DNA of 64,000 nt from NCBI RefSeq assembly GCF_018967865.2, contig NZ_JAHLZY020000001.1, positions 4,278,001-4,342,000 of the forward strand, given 5' to 3'. The notes under the pieces are model-generated. The model saw nothing but the letters and a program-made list of their open reading frames with translations. It searched no databases and was not told the origin of the DNA. Every line of letters starts with the position of its first letter. Within the stretch, counting starts at the first letter, position 1. Made by a program: the position numbers and the translations under genes. The stretch comes from Hymenobacter siberiensis. Its GTDB lineage: Bacteria > Bacteroidota > Bacteroidia > Cytophagales > Hymenobacteraceae. Shown piece after piece: positions 17,253 to 24,945 of this stretch.

Positions 17253-18647
17253 CTAGTTCAAATACTGCGTGATATCCACAATCCGGCCCTGCACCGCCGT
17301 AATCGCGGCCACTAGCGGACTCGCCAGCAGCGTGCGCGACCCCGGCCCCTGCCGCCCTTCGAAGTTGCGGTTCGAGGTGGCCACGCAGTAGGCCCCGGCA
17401 GGGATTTTGTCCTCGTTCATGGCCAGGCAAGCGCTACAGCCGGGCTCACGCAGCTCGAAGCCGGCATCGGCCAGAATCTTGTCGAGGCCCTCAGCAATGG
17501 CCTGCTGCTCCACCTGCTTCGAGCCGGGCACGATGATGGCCTCGACGTGGCCAGCCTTCTGCTTGCCCTGTACGTAGGCCGCCACCGCCCGCAAATCCTC
17601 GATGCGCGAGTTGGTGCAGCTGCCGATGAACACGTAGTTGATTTCCTTGCCCAGCAAGGATTCGCCACGCTTAAACCCCATGTACTGCAGCGACTTATCG
17701 AAGCTCTCAGCTTCGCTGGCGGGTACTTCGCTGGGGATGTGGCCGTTCAGGGCGATGCCCATGCCGGGGTTGGTACCGTAGGTAATCATCGGGGTGATGG
17801 TCGCCGCGTCGAAATGATGCGCAGCATCAAAAACCGTGTCGTCGTCCGAATACAGTGTTTTCCAGTAGGCCACGGCCTGGTCCCAGGCGGCTTCCTTGGG
17901 GGCATAGGGGCGGCCCTCCACGTAGGCAAACGTCGTTTCGTCGGGCGCGATGAGGCCGCCACGGGCACCCATTTCGATGCTCATGTTGCAGACCGTCATG
18001 CGGCCTTCCATGCTCAGGGCGCGCACGGCGCTGCCGGCATACTCTACGAAGTAGCCGGTAGCCCCGCCGGTGCCGAGCCTGGATATTACATAGAGAATCA
18101 AATCTTTGGCCGTTACGCCGGGCCGCAACTCGCCGTCCACGGCAATGCGCATACGCTTGGGGCGGCTCAAGAGCAGGCACTGAGTGGCCATCACCTGGGC
18201 CACCTGGCTGGTACCGATGCCGAAGGCCACCGCGCCGAATGCGCCGTGGGTGGACGTGTGACTGTCGCCGCACACGATGGTGGTGCCGGGCAGCGTGAGC
18301 CCCAGCTCCGGCCCGATGACGTGCACGATGCCCTGCCGGGCGTGGCCCAGGCCGTACAATTCCACGCCGTACTTGGCGCAATTCGCAGTCAGCTTGTCTA
18401 CCTGCGAGCGGCTCAGCGGCTCCTCGATGGGCAGGTGCTGGTTGCGGGTGGGCACGTTGTGGTCGGCCGTAGCGAGGATGCGCGCCGGGCGGAACAGCGG
18501 CAGGTCGCGGGCATCGAGCTCGTCAAATGCCTGCGGGCTGGTCACCTCGTGGATGAGGTGGCGGTCGATATACACGATGTCCAGGCCGCCGGACGCAGTT
18601 TTCACTACGTGCGCATCCCAGATTTTATCGAACAAGGACTTGGCCAT
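17253..18647 (-). CDS. leuC: 3-isopropylmalate dehydratase large subunit
   Basis: This 464-residue aconitase-family subunit binds a 4Fe-4S cluster. The ligand motifs GSCTNSR (near residue 345) and [10 protein letters not shown] (near residue 405) are intact, as is [21 protein letters not shown]. It works with LeuD in leucine synthesis and in many bacteria also handles citramalate. It lies downstream of leuA and a small coupled ORF. Confidence 0.96.
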   Translation of the reverse strand: MAKSLFDKIWDAHVVKTASGGLDIVYIDRHLIHEVTSPQAFDELDARDLPLFRPARILATADHNVPTRNQHLPIEEPLSRSQVDKLTANCAKYGVELYGLGHARQGIVHVIGPELGLTLPGTTIVCGDSHTSTHGAFGAVAFGIGTSQVAQVMATQCLLLSRPKRMRIAVDGELRPGVTAKDLILYVISRLGTGGATGYFVEYAGSAVRALSMEGRMTVCNMSIEMGARGGLIAPDETTFAYVEGRPYAPKEAAWDQAVAYWKTLYSDDDTVFDAAHHFDAATITPMITYGTNPGMGIALNGHIPSEVPASEAESFDKSLQYMGFKRGESLLGKEINYVFIGSCTNSRIEDLRAVAAYVQGKQKAGHVEAIIVPGSKQVEQQAIAEGLDKILADAGFELREPGCSACLAMNEDKIPAGAYCVATSNRNFEGRQGPGSRTLLASPLVAAITAVQGRIVDITQYLN

Positions 18648-18675
18648 TGGTTGGGGGAGGAAGGAAAAAAGAGGC

Positions 18676-18849
18676 TTAACGAGTAGTGGATTCAGTGAAA
18701 TCGGCGGTAGTGGGTGCTACTTGCTGACTCATGGCGGCGGCGTAGCTAATCCAATCGGCGCAGCGCTGGGAGTGCGCTGCCGGTTGTTCGGGTTGGTGGT
18801 TTTCGGTGGCAGGCGTGAGGCTGATGTAAGGGGTTTCGGAGATAGTCAT
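18676..18849 (-). CDS. Small 57-residue ORF between leuA and leuC, function unknown
   Basis: The ATG at 18849 begins one base after the leuA stop codon, the arrangement expected for translational coupling. The 57-residue product (starts [18 protein letters not shown]) is hydrophilic and rich in Ser, Thr and Ala, with one Cys and no membrane segment or known motif. It ends 28 bp before leuC. It may be a real small protein of the leu operon or only spacer that happens to be open; I do not recognise it. Confidence 0.4.
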   Translation of the reverse strand: MTISETPYISLTPATENHQPEQPAAHSQRCADWISYAAAMSQQVAPTTADFTESTTR

Positions 18850-18850
18850 A

Positions 18851-20017
18851 TCAGTCAGCAGTAACGAGTTTTTCCTGTTCGACCAGCATATGCAGGTCAT
18901 TATCCACCACCTCGCGCTGACGGTCGGCCAGCTCCATGAAGCGGGTGTATGCTTTGTTCAAAGCAACTTTTTCGAAATCGTAACCCAGCTTCTGGAGGCG
19001 GTAGGCCAGGGCGGCGCGGCCGGAGCGGGCGGTGAGCACGATGGACGAATCGGCCACGCCGACTTCCCGGGGGTCGATGATTTCGTAGGTTTCGCGGTGC
19101 TTGATGATGCCGTCCTGGTGGATACCGCTGCTGTGCGAGAAAGCATTGGCGCCCACAATGGCCTTGTTGGGCTGCACGGGCATGGTCATGAGGTGCGAAA
19201 CCATGGCCGAGGTTTCGGCCAGCAGGCGGGTGTTGATGTTGGTATGCAGGTTGAGGGAGGGGTGCTGGCGCAGAATCATCACTACTTCCTCCAGGGCCGT
19301 GTTGCCGGCACGCTCGCCCACGCCATTTATCGTGCATTCAATCTGGCGGGCGCCGTTCATCACGCCGGCAATGGAGTTGGCGGTGGCCAGGCCCAGGTCG
19401 TTGTGGCAGTGCGTGGAGAGGCGCACGTTGTGGATGCCCGTCACGTTCTCGTGGAGGAATTTGATTTTCGCGCCGTATTCCTGGGGAAGGCAGTAGCCGG
19501 TGGTGTCGGGGATGTTGAGGACGGTGGCCCCGGCCCGGATGGCGGCCTCGCACACGCGGGCCAGAAACTCGTTGTCGGTGCGGCCGGCATCTTCGGCGTA
19601 GAATTCCACGTCTTCCACGAAGCTTTTGGCCAGCTTCACGGCCGCAATGGCGCGGGCCAGCACGTCCTCTCGCGTGGTGCAGAGCTTGTGCTGAATGTGC
19701 ACATCGGACGTGCCGATACCGGTGTGGATGCGCGGGTAGCGGGCCGGGCGCAGGGCCTCGGCGGCCACGCGAATATCGTTTTCGACGGCCCGCGACAGGC
19801 CGCAGACGGTGGCTTCGCGGGTCTGGGCGGCGATGGCCTGCACGGAGGCAAAATCGCCGGGGCTGGACACCGGGAAACCGGCCTCGATGACGTCGACGCC
19901 GAGCTGTTCGAGCTGCCGGGCAATGAGAAGCTTCTCGTCGCGGTTTAGCTTGCAGCCCGGCACCTGTTCGCCGTCGCGGAGCGTGGTATCGAATATCTGG
20001 ATTTGCTGGGTTGGCAT
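18851..20017 (-). CDS. leuA: 2-isopropylmalate synthase (short form)
   Basis: This 388-residue enzyme condenses acetyl-CoA with 2-oxoisovalerate, the committed step to leucine. The TIM-barrel motifs are [16 protein letters not shown] (residues about 8-23, with the catalytic Arg and metal Asp) and [15 protein letters not shown] (metal His pair), followed by [14 protein letters not shown]. It lacks the roughly 120-residue C-terminal LeuA dimer domain that gives leucine feedback inhibition, as in other short LeuA forms. The ATG at 20017 is chosen because [16 protein letters not shown] matches the family start. A closely related enzyme, citramalate synthase, has the same catalytic motifs. That role cannot be excluded and would matter because ilvA is broken. 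Confidence 0.92.
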   Translation of the reverse strand: MPTQQIQIFDTTLRDGEQVPGCKLNRDEKLLIARQLEQLGVDVIEAGFPVSSPGDFASVQAIAAQTREATVCGLSRAVENDIRVAAEALRPARYPRIHTGIGTSDVHIQHKLCTTREDVLARAIAAVKLAKSFVEDVEFYAEDAGRTDNEFLARVCEAAIRAGATVLNIPDTTGYCLPQEYGAKIKFLHENVTGIHNVRLSTHCHNDLGLATANSIAGVMNGARQIECTINGVGERAGNTALEEVVMILRQHPSLNLHTNINTRLLAETSAMVSHLMTMPVQPNKAIVGANAFSHSSGIHQDGIIKHRETYEIIDPREVGVADSSIVLTARSGRAALAYRLQKLGYDFEKVALNKAYTRFMELADRQREVVDNDLHMLVEQEKLVTAD

Positions 20018-20102
20018 ACGATAATAGCCCGAAACGAAAGGCTGTAGTGGTGAATAGGTCGGCAAGAACCGCCCTACGCTCGCGCTGCAAAATCCTGTTT
20101 TC

Positions 20103-20120
20103 GGAAATTATACTATTTCC
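20103..20120. promoter_or_regulatory. Candidate operator palindrome between leuA and a divergent gene
   Basis: GGAAAT-N6-ATTTCC lies within the 165-bp gap between the divergent start codons at 20017 and 20183. Flanking TTTT and AAAA extend the symmetry. The spacer holds TATACT, which could be part of a promoter. No known regulator site is recognised, so this is a positional guess. Confidence 0.35.
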
Positions 20121-20182
20121 AAAAGCCGGATTTCATCAAACAACCATTTATCTATCAGCTACTTGCTTTCTCATTCCATACA

Positions 20183-21727
20183 ATGCCTACCAAAAGCCAG
20201 GAGCCCGTATTTCAGTTAATTAAGTCCCTGACGCGGACCGAAAAGCGCCATTTCCGGCTGTTTACCAACCGGGCGGGGGCTAGCGAGGACCTCAAATTCC
20301 TGCTGCTTTTCGATGCCCTCGACGCGCTGGATACGGCCGACGACGCCGCCGTGCTCGCCCAGGTTCCCAGCCTGAAGCGCGTGCAGCTGGCCAATCTCAA
20401 GGCCAACCTCTACCGCCAGATTCTGGCCAGTCTGCGCGTGTACCACGCCGGCCAGAACCCCGATATTCAGCTCCACGAGCAGCTCGACTACGCCCGCGTA
20501 CTCTACAACAAGGGCTTCTATCAGCAGGCCCTGCGCATGCTGGAAAAGGTGAAGCAGGGCGCGCGCCAGGCCGAAATGCCGCACATTGTGCTGCTGGCTC
20601 TTGATTTTGAGAAGCTGATTGAAAGCCAGTACATCACCCGCAGCCTGAAGGACCGCGCCGATACCCTCACCGCCGAAGCCACCGACACCGTGGCCCACCT
20701 GGCCAATCAGCATGCGCTCAGCAATGCCTCGCTGCGGCTGTATGGGCTGTACCTGAAAGCCGGGCACGCCCGCAACCGGGCCGACCACGAGCACATCACC
20801 GCATTTTTCCGGGATAATCTGCCGCCGCAGGTGCACAGCGAGGGTGGCTTTTTCGAGAAGCTCTACTTCTACCAAGCCCACGTGTGGTACCACACGCTCG
20901 ACCAGGATTTCCGGGCCGGCTACCGCTACGCCCAGAAGTGGGTGGACCTATTTGAGGCCGCGCCGCACATGAAGGAGCTGCAAACCATGCTCTATATCAA
21001 GGGATTACACAATTTGCTGGCCTCACTGTATAATATGTTGTACTACAGCAAATTCAAGCAGGTATTGAATACCCTCGAAGAGTTTGCGGCCAACCAGACG
21101 CGCCGCAGCAGCCCCAACACCGAAATCCTGCTCTTCCAGTACCTCTACACCAACCGCATCAACGCCTACTTCCTCGAAGGCCGCCTCACCGAGGGCCTGA
21201 CTATTATCCCCGACCTGCTGGAGCAGCTGGAGCGCTACAAGCCGCAGCTCGACCTGCACCGCACGCTGGTGCTGTACTACAAAATCGCGAGCCTGTATTT
21301 CGGCAGCGGCGAGTTCGGGAAGGCCATTGAATACCTGAACCTGATTATCCAGCACAAGGAGCTGAGTCTGCGCGAGGACCTGCAATGCTTCGCCCGCATC
21401 CTGAACCTGATTGCCCACTACGAGGCCGGCGACGATGCCAGCCTGGACTACCAGATTCGCTCGGTGTACCACTTTCTGGGCAAGATGGACGACCAGCAGC
21501 CCATGCAGGTCGAGATTTTTCGGTTTCTGCGCACCGTGGGCAGCATTGCGCCGCATCAGGTGCGCGAGGCGTTTATCCGGCTGCGCGATAAGCTCATCGT
21601 CATCGCCGCCACGCCCTACGAGAGCCGGCCGTTTCTGTACCTCGACATCGTGTCGTGGCTCGACAGCAAGATTGAGGGCGTGCCGGTGCAGGAGGTGATG
21701 CGCCGGAAATTTAGGGGTATGAAATAA
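20183..21727 (+). CDS. Helical-repeat (TPR-like) protein, function unknown
   Basis: This 514-residue cytoplasmic protein has no signal peptide or membrane segment. The N-terminus (VFQLIKSLTRTEKRHFRLF) is followed by a conserved helix pair (LKANLYRQILASLRVYH). The rest is a run of alpha-helical hairpins resembling degenerate TPRs, for example NKGFYQQALRMLEKVK and SGEFGKAIEYLNLIIQHKE. It is divergent from leuA, and a protein of similar size and helical layout lies at 60025-61545. Helical scaffolds of this kind usually mediate protein contacts, but no partner is suggested. The upstream AT-rich gap probably holds its promoter. Confidence 0.7.
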   Translation: MPTKSQEPVFQLIKSLTRTEKRHFRLFTNRAGASEDLKFLLLFDALDALDTADDAAVLAQVPSLKRVQLANLKANLYRQILASLRVYHAGQNPDIQLHEQLDYARVLYNKGFYQQALRMLEKVKQGARQAEMPHIVLLALDFEKLIESQYITRSLKDRADTLTAEATDTVAHLANQHALSNASLRLYGLYLKAGHARNRADHEHITAFFRDNLPPQVHSEGGFFEKLYFYQAHVWYHTLDQDFRAGYRYAQKWVDLFEAAPHMKELQTMLYIKGLHNLLASLYNMLYYSKFKQVLNTLEEFAANQTRRSSPNTEILLFQYLYTNRINAYFLEGRLTEGLTIIPDLLEQLERYKPQLDLHRTLVLYYKIASLYFGSGEFGKAIEYLNLIIQHKELSLREDLQCFARILNLIAHYEAGDDASLDYQIRSVYHFLGKMDDQQPMQVEIFRFLRTVGSIAPHQVREAFIRLRDKLIVIAATPYESRPFLYLDIVSWLDSKIEGVPVQEVMRRKFRGMK

Positions 21728-21772
21728 CCTCCTGCTGGCGCAAGCCGCCCCTGTCCCTGCCGGGCGCGACCG

Positions 21773-23071
21773 CTACTCCTGCACCAGGCGCAACGCCTGA
21801 TGCAGAGCACCTTGCCGGAGCTGCACCAGATAAATACCCGGGCGCAGACTGGCGGCCTCGCTCAGTACCAGCGTGGTGCTGCCCGGCACCAGCACGAGTT
21901 GGCGTTGCGCCACCATGTGGCCGCGGCAATCGTTCAGCTGCAGTATCGCGGGGCCGGCCAGGGCCACATCCAGCTGCACACTGAAACCGTTCCAGGCCGG
22001 ATTTGGATATGCCCGTAACTGCAGTGGCGAGCCCGTGGCTGGTACACCAGCCACCGTGCGAACGGGTGAGTAGATAACCGCCCCGTTGCTATCCACTTGC
22101 TTCAGCCGGTAGTACACTGCCGGGGCATACTGGCCCAGGTGCGCATCGATCCACTGGTAGGCGTAGGGGAAGGTGCTGGTACCATGGCCTGCCACTCGCC
22201 CCACCTCGGCGAACGTGCGGCCATCGGCGCTGCGCTCCACGGCGAAGTAGTCGTTATTTTTTTCCGACGCGGTGGCCCAGCTCAGCTGCGCGGCAACGCC
22301 CTGCCGCTCCGCCACAAAGCGCGTGAGCTCTACCGGCAAGGGGCCAACATAAGGCAGCTCGCTGTTGCTGACCCGGTTATTGTCCAGATTGATGGCCCCG
22401 GCCTTCGTCAGCGCTTTGCCCAGCAACGTGGCCCCGTCTGCAAAGCTGATGGCCCCGGCCGGCGTGGCAATTACGGTACCCCTGAAAATCGAAATACCAC
22501 CGGCGAAGGATACGGCCCCTGCCATGCGCCAGTACACATTGTCCAGCGTGGCACCGTTTATCAGCAAAACCCGGTAGGGAGAAGTAGTCGTGAACGCCCC
22601 GCCCACCTTAAAAATAAACAGCGGATTAATCTGCCCTAGGCCATCGAGAATCACGTCGCCGGATAAGGATACCGCACTGGGTATATTGTATACGCCCGGC
22701 GTAATAACCAGTCCTCCCATCGTGCTTGGCAGAGCCACCGGGCTATCAACATACGCTTCTATCTGGGCATCGGCCGCATCTATATCGTCGGCTACCTGGA
22801 GCAAGGTGGCGGCATCTAATTCGTGCTGAGCGGGCTGGATTCCTACCGGAGCATTATAGACCGGGTTAAAGCCAGTATATCCGCCGGTGTGCGTACCAAG
22901 CCGGCCGGTAATGATTGATTGGGTAGTGGAGTTGTTATCGCCCATAGCACCGGTGCGGGTGAACAGGCAATAGCCAGCCGCGCTGCGCATATTGATTGTT
23001 TGGGCCAAAACGATGTTTGCAGAAAAACAGCCCGCTATGAGCAGTGCAGCTAGTAGAAGTAGTCTTCGCAT
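21773..23071 (-). CDS. DUF3494 ice-binding-like secreted protein with T9SS sorting domain
   Basis: This 432-residue protein has a signal peptide ending VLAQ, then a DUF3494 domain (about residues 30-235) with the family blocks LVITPGVYNIPSAVSLSGDV, FIFKVGGAF and NGATLDNVYWRMAGAVSFAG, ending in ALTKAGAINLDNNRV. DUF3494 proteins form an ice-binding beta-solenoid, although not all members bind ice. A region of about 110 residues resembling a fibronectin-type spacer (LPVELTRFVAERQG) and a T9SS sorting domain (LRAYPNPAWNGFSV) follow. It is probably secreted through the T9SS. An AraC-type regulator gene lies 78 bp upstream on the same strand. Confidence 0.85.
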   Translation of the reverse strand: MRRLLLLAALLIAGCFSANIVLAQTINMRSAAGYCLFTRTGAMGDNNSTTQSIITGRLGTHTGGYTGFNPVYNAPVGIQPAQHELDAATLLQVADDIDAADAQIEAYVDSPVALPSTMGGLVITPGVYNIPSAVSLSGDVILDGLGQINPLFIFKVGGAFTTTSPYRVLLINGATLDNVYWRMAGAVSFAGGISIFRGTVIATPAGAISFADGATLLGKALTKAGAINLDNNRVSNSELPYVGPLPVELTRFVAERQGVAAQLSWATASEKNNDYFAVERSADGRTFAEVGRVAGHGTSTFPYAYQWIDAHLGQYAPAVYYRLKQVDSNGAVIYSPVRTVAGVPATGSPLQLRAYPNPAWNGFSVQLDVALAGPAILQLNDCRGHMVAQRQLVLVPGSTTLVLSEAASLRPGIYLVQLRQGALHQALRLVQE

Positions 23072-23104
23072 GGATGCTCAAGTAGTACGTAAATTGATTA
23101 TACC

Positions 23105-23130
23105 CATGGCAAAAGCGCTTTTTTGCATGG
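23105..23130. promoter_or_regulatory. Palindrome between the AraC-type gene and the DUF3494 gene
   Basis: A perfect 12-bp palindrome AAAAGCGCTTTT (23111-23122) is flanked by imperfect symmetry CCATGGC and TTGCATGG. It lies about 35 bp upstream of the DUF3494 start codon. It could be an operator or the hairpin of a terminator for the regulator gene; no T run follows on the minus strand. Confidence 0.35.
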
Positions 23131-23149
23131 TGCTGAGCAATTGCGAAAA

Positions 23150-23725
23150 TCAATTAGCAATCCAAATACTTTCCAATGCTACGAATACCAGGGAAACAAT
23201 CCGCATAAATCCACTGGTTGTCAAGCCAGTAGCTTTCTTAAACTGCTTACATAAATGGGCTACGCTGCTGTAGTTCAATTTGTAGGATATCTGCGTCAGC
23301 GTGAGTTTGTCGTAGCGTAATAATTCCTTTATGCGCTGGATTTTGCGGTAAATTATAAACCGCTCAATGGTGCTACCCGTCGCAATGGCGAACGTATTGG
23401 CGAGATAGGTGTAATTGTAATTCAACCTGCTGCTGATGTAGGCGGAATTCTTTGTTTCGCGCACGGTATCGTCGTCGCCGTCCACCATTTCGACGATGAC
23501 TGCTTCTATCCTTTCAATCAGTGTGGCCCGCTCGTCGTCCATCAGTTCCAGCCCCAGGGCTGCCAGTGAGGCTTTTAGCTCACAGTGCTGGTCCAGGGTT
23601 ATGCGTGTTGGGATTTCCGCTTGCCCCAGAACCACTACACTTCCGGACAGGCCCAACGCTCCCAATGCCGCTTCCACCATCACGATGCAGCGCGGACTGA
23701 CCATGAACTTGATATGAATTCTCAT
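23150..23725 (-). CDS. AraC-family regulator with degenerate heavy-metal-associated-like N-terminus
   Basis: This 191-residue protein has an N-terminal ferredoxin-like region (MRIHIKFMVSPRCIVMVEAA) resembling heavy-metal-associated domains. The usual CxxC pair is reduced to one Cys (MVSPRC, where relatives often have MVCxRC). The C-terminal half is an AraC-type helix-turn-helix (LTLTQISYKLNYSSVAHLCKQFK then TGLTTSGFMR). It probably acts in the cytoplasm as a DNA-binding regulator. The gene precedes a DUF3494 gene on the same strand, so regulation of that gene is possible, but only position supports it. Confidence 0.82.
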   Translation of the reverse strand: MRIHIKFMVSPRCIVMVEAALGALGLSGSVVVLGQAEIPTRITLDQHCELKASLAALGLELMDDERATLIERIEAVIVEMVDGDDDTVRETKNSAYISSRLNYNYTYLANTFAIATGSTIERFIIYRKIQRIKELLRYDKLTLTQISYKLNYSSVAHLCKQFKKATGLTTSGFMRIVSLVFVALESIWIAN

Positions 23726-24267
23726 TAACTGATTGCGAAGTAGGAGTAATGCCGCTGCAACCTTTTAATTGCTCTTTATCCCTAAAAGCTTCCAGTCCAG
23801 CGGCGCGTGTTACACTAAGCGCAATGTTTTCACAGATAGAAGTAGTAGCAATATCTTCATATTGTGTCTCAAAGATACTTCCATTGATAATGGCACATGT
23901 TACACAATTCACAGACTGCTAAACAAAGCAAGCATTTAACGGTATCACGGATTTGTTTTGTTTTATTTTGCTGACTCCCCACGTCCGGTAGTCAGCGACA
24001 TGCAACGGCGCCTGCATGCCAAGGCCCACCTGTTTGCAATTGGCCTTGCACCGGCCGTGCTCCATCCAACCCGCGTCGGAAGGTGCTGTGCGCCAGTGGG
24101 CGAAATTAGCGGGTATCGCCGCCCTCAGCCGTGCCTCGTTTGCTCTCAGGGTCACCATACCGGCCGGAGGAATCAGTCGGCCCCGTTTTTTAATAGAGGC
24201 GCTGGGGAGGTAAGATGAGCCGTTGGCCTCAATCGTACCTTTGCCGCCTCATTGAATCCCCAAAACA
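23726..24267. other. Intergenic region, no gene supported
   Basis: This is the 542-bp gap between the divergent AraC-type and DUF4833 genes. It is more AT-rich than its surroundings up to about 23960. The short frames here lack coding features. Two similar GTTACAC sequences (near 23809 and 23890) could be protein-binding sites, but I cannot assign them. Confidence 0.5.
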
Positions 24268-24804
24268 ATGTCGGCAACGACCCTCCTGCTGTTTTTCAAC
24301 CTGCTCTTCGCCCTGCCGCCCGCGCCGAAGCCAACCGTCATCTTCCCGGTGCCCAGCGGCGTGCCCAACCAACTCTTCTACCTCCAGCGCGACCCCAATA
24401 CCAACACCGTTATCTACCAGTTGAACGTGGACCGCGCCGGCCACCTCATCGAGGACGAGCCCGTGAACGTGTTCTGGCTGCGCTACGATGAGCACGGCGA
24501 GCGCAAGGACCTGAACTTCATCCAACGCAAGTTTGCCTACGGCCTCACGGCCGAAAAGCTGGCGGCCGATAAATACGAGCTGAAATTTGCGGCCTACAAT
24601 AAGGTCCGGTTCTTCCTTCTGAAGTCGCCGACGGATAAGGCCTTCCACGTGTACACCACCATCGGCGGCAAACAGCTGCAGCTGGAGCGCGTATTTCTGC
24701 GCATCGAGGGCGGCACGTTCTGGGTGCCGAATGTGAAGTACATCGAGTTCAAAGGAATAAATACCGCGACCCGCGAGCCGGCAGCCGAGCGGATAATGCT
24801 GTAG
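24268..24804 (+). CDS. DUF4833 domain protein
   Basis: This 178-residue protein has a short hydrophobic N-terminus that probably acts as a signal peptide (residues 1-16). A single compact beta-rich domain follows, with VPNQLFYLQRDPNTNTVIYQ and HVYTTIGGKQLQLERVFL, typical of DUF4833. The function of this family is unknown; the fold and signal suggest a periplasmic or surface location. Its TAG stop codon is part of a family B palindromic repeat, so the last residues may not be ancestral. A large transporter-like gene follows 141 bp downstream. Confidence 0.75.
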   Translation: MSATTLLLFFNLLFALPPAPKPTVIFPVPSGVPNQLFYLQRDPNTNTVIYQLNVDRAGHLIEDEPVNVFWLRYDEHGERKDLNFIQRKFAYGLTAEKLAADKYELKFAAYNKVRFFLLKSPTDKAFHVYTTIGGKQLQLERVFLRIEGGTFWVPNVKYIEFKGINTATREPAAERIML

Positions 24805-24888
24805 CGCGGACTTTTAGTCCGCGCGTTGCCTGGGAAGCTCCTTGCCACGCACGGCTTGACCATACGCGGACTTTTAGTCCACGCTACA
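24800..24888. repeat. Family B palindromic repeat, copy B2, supplying the DUF4833 stop
   Basis: TGTAGCGCGGAC-TTTTA-GTCCGCGC at the left end and CGCGGACTTTTAGTCCACGC-TACA at the right end flank a 41-bp spacer. The TAG stop codon of the DUF4833 gene (24802-24804) is the TAG of the element's first bases. Confidence 0.88.
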
Positions 24889-24945
24889 TGCCTTAGCCCT
24901 ATCTTTGGCCGGAGCCGTGCCCGGTGGGGCCGGCTGCCTCCGCGC

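Noticed and set aside
23580..24158. Short minus-strand frames upstream of the AraC-type regulator
   Set aside because: No family motifs, no signal, composition unlike neighbouring genes; best read as intergenic DNA.
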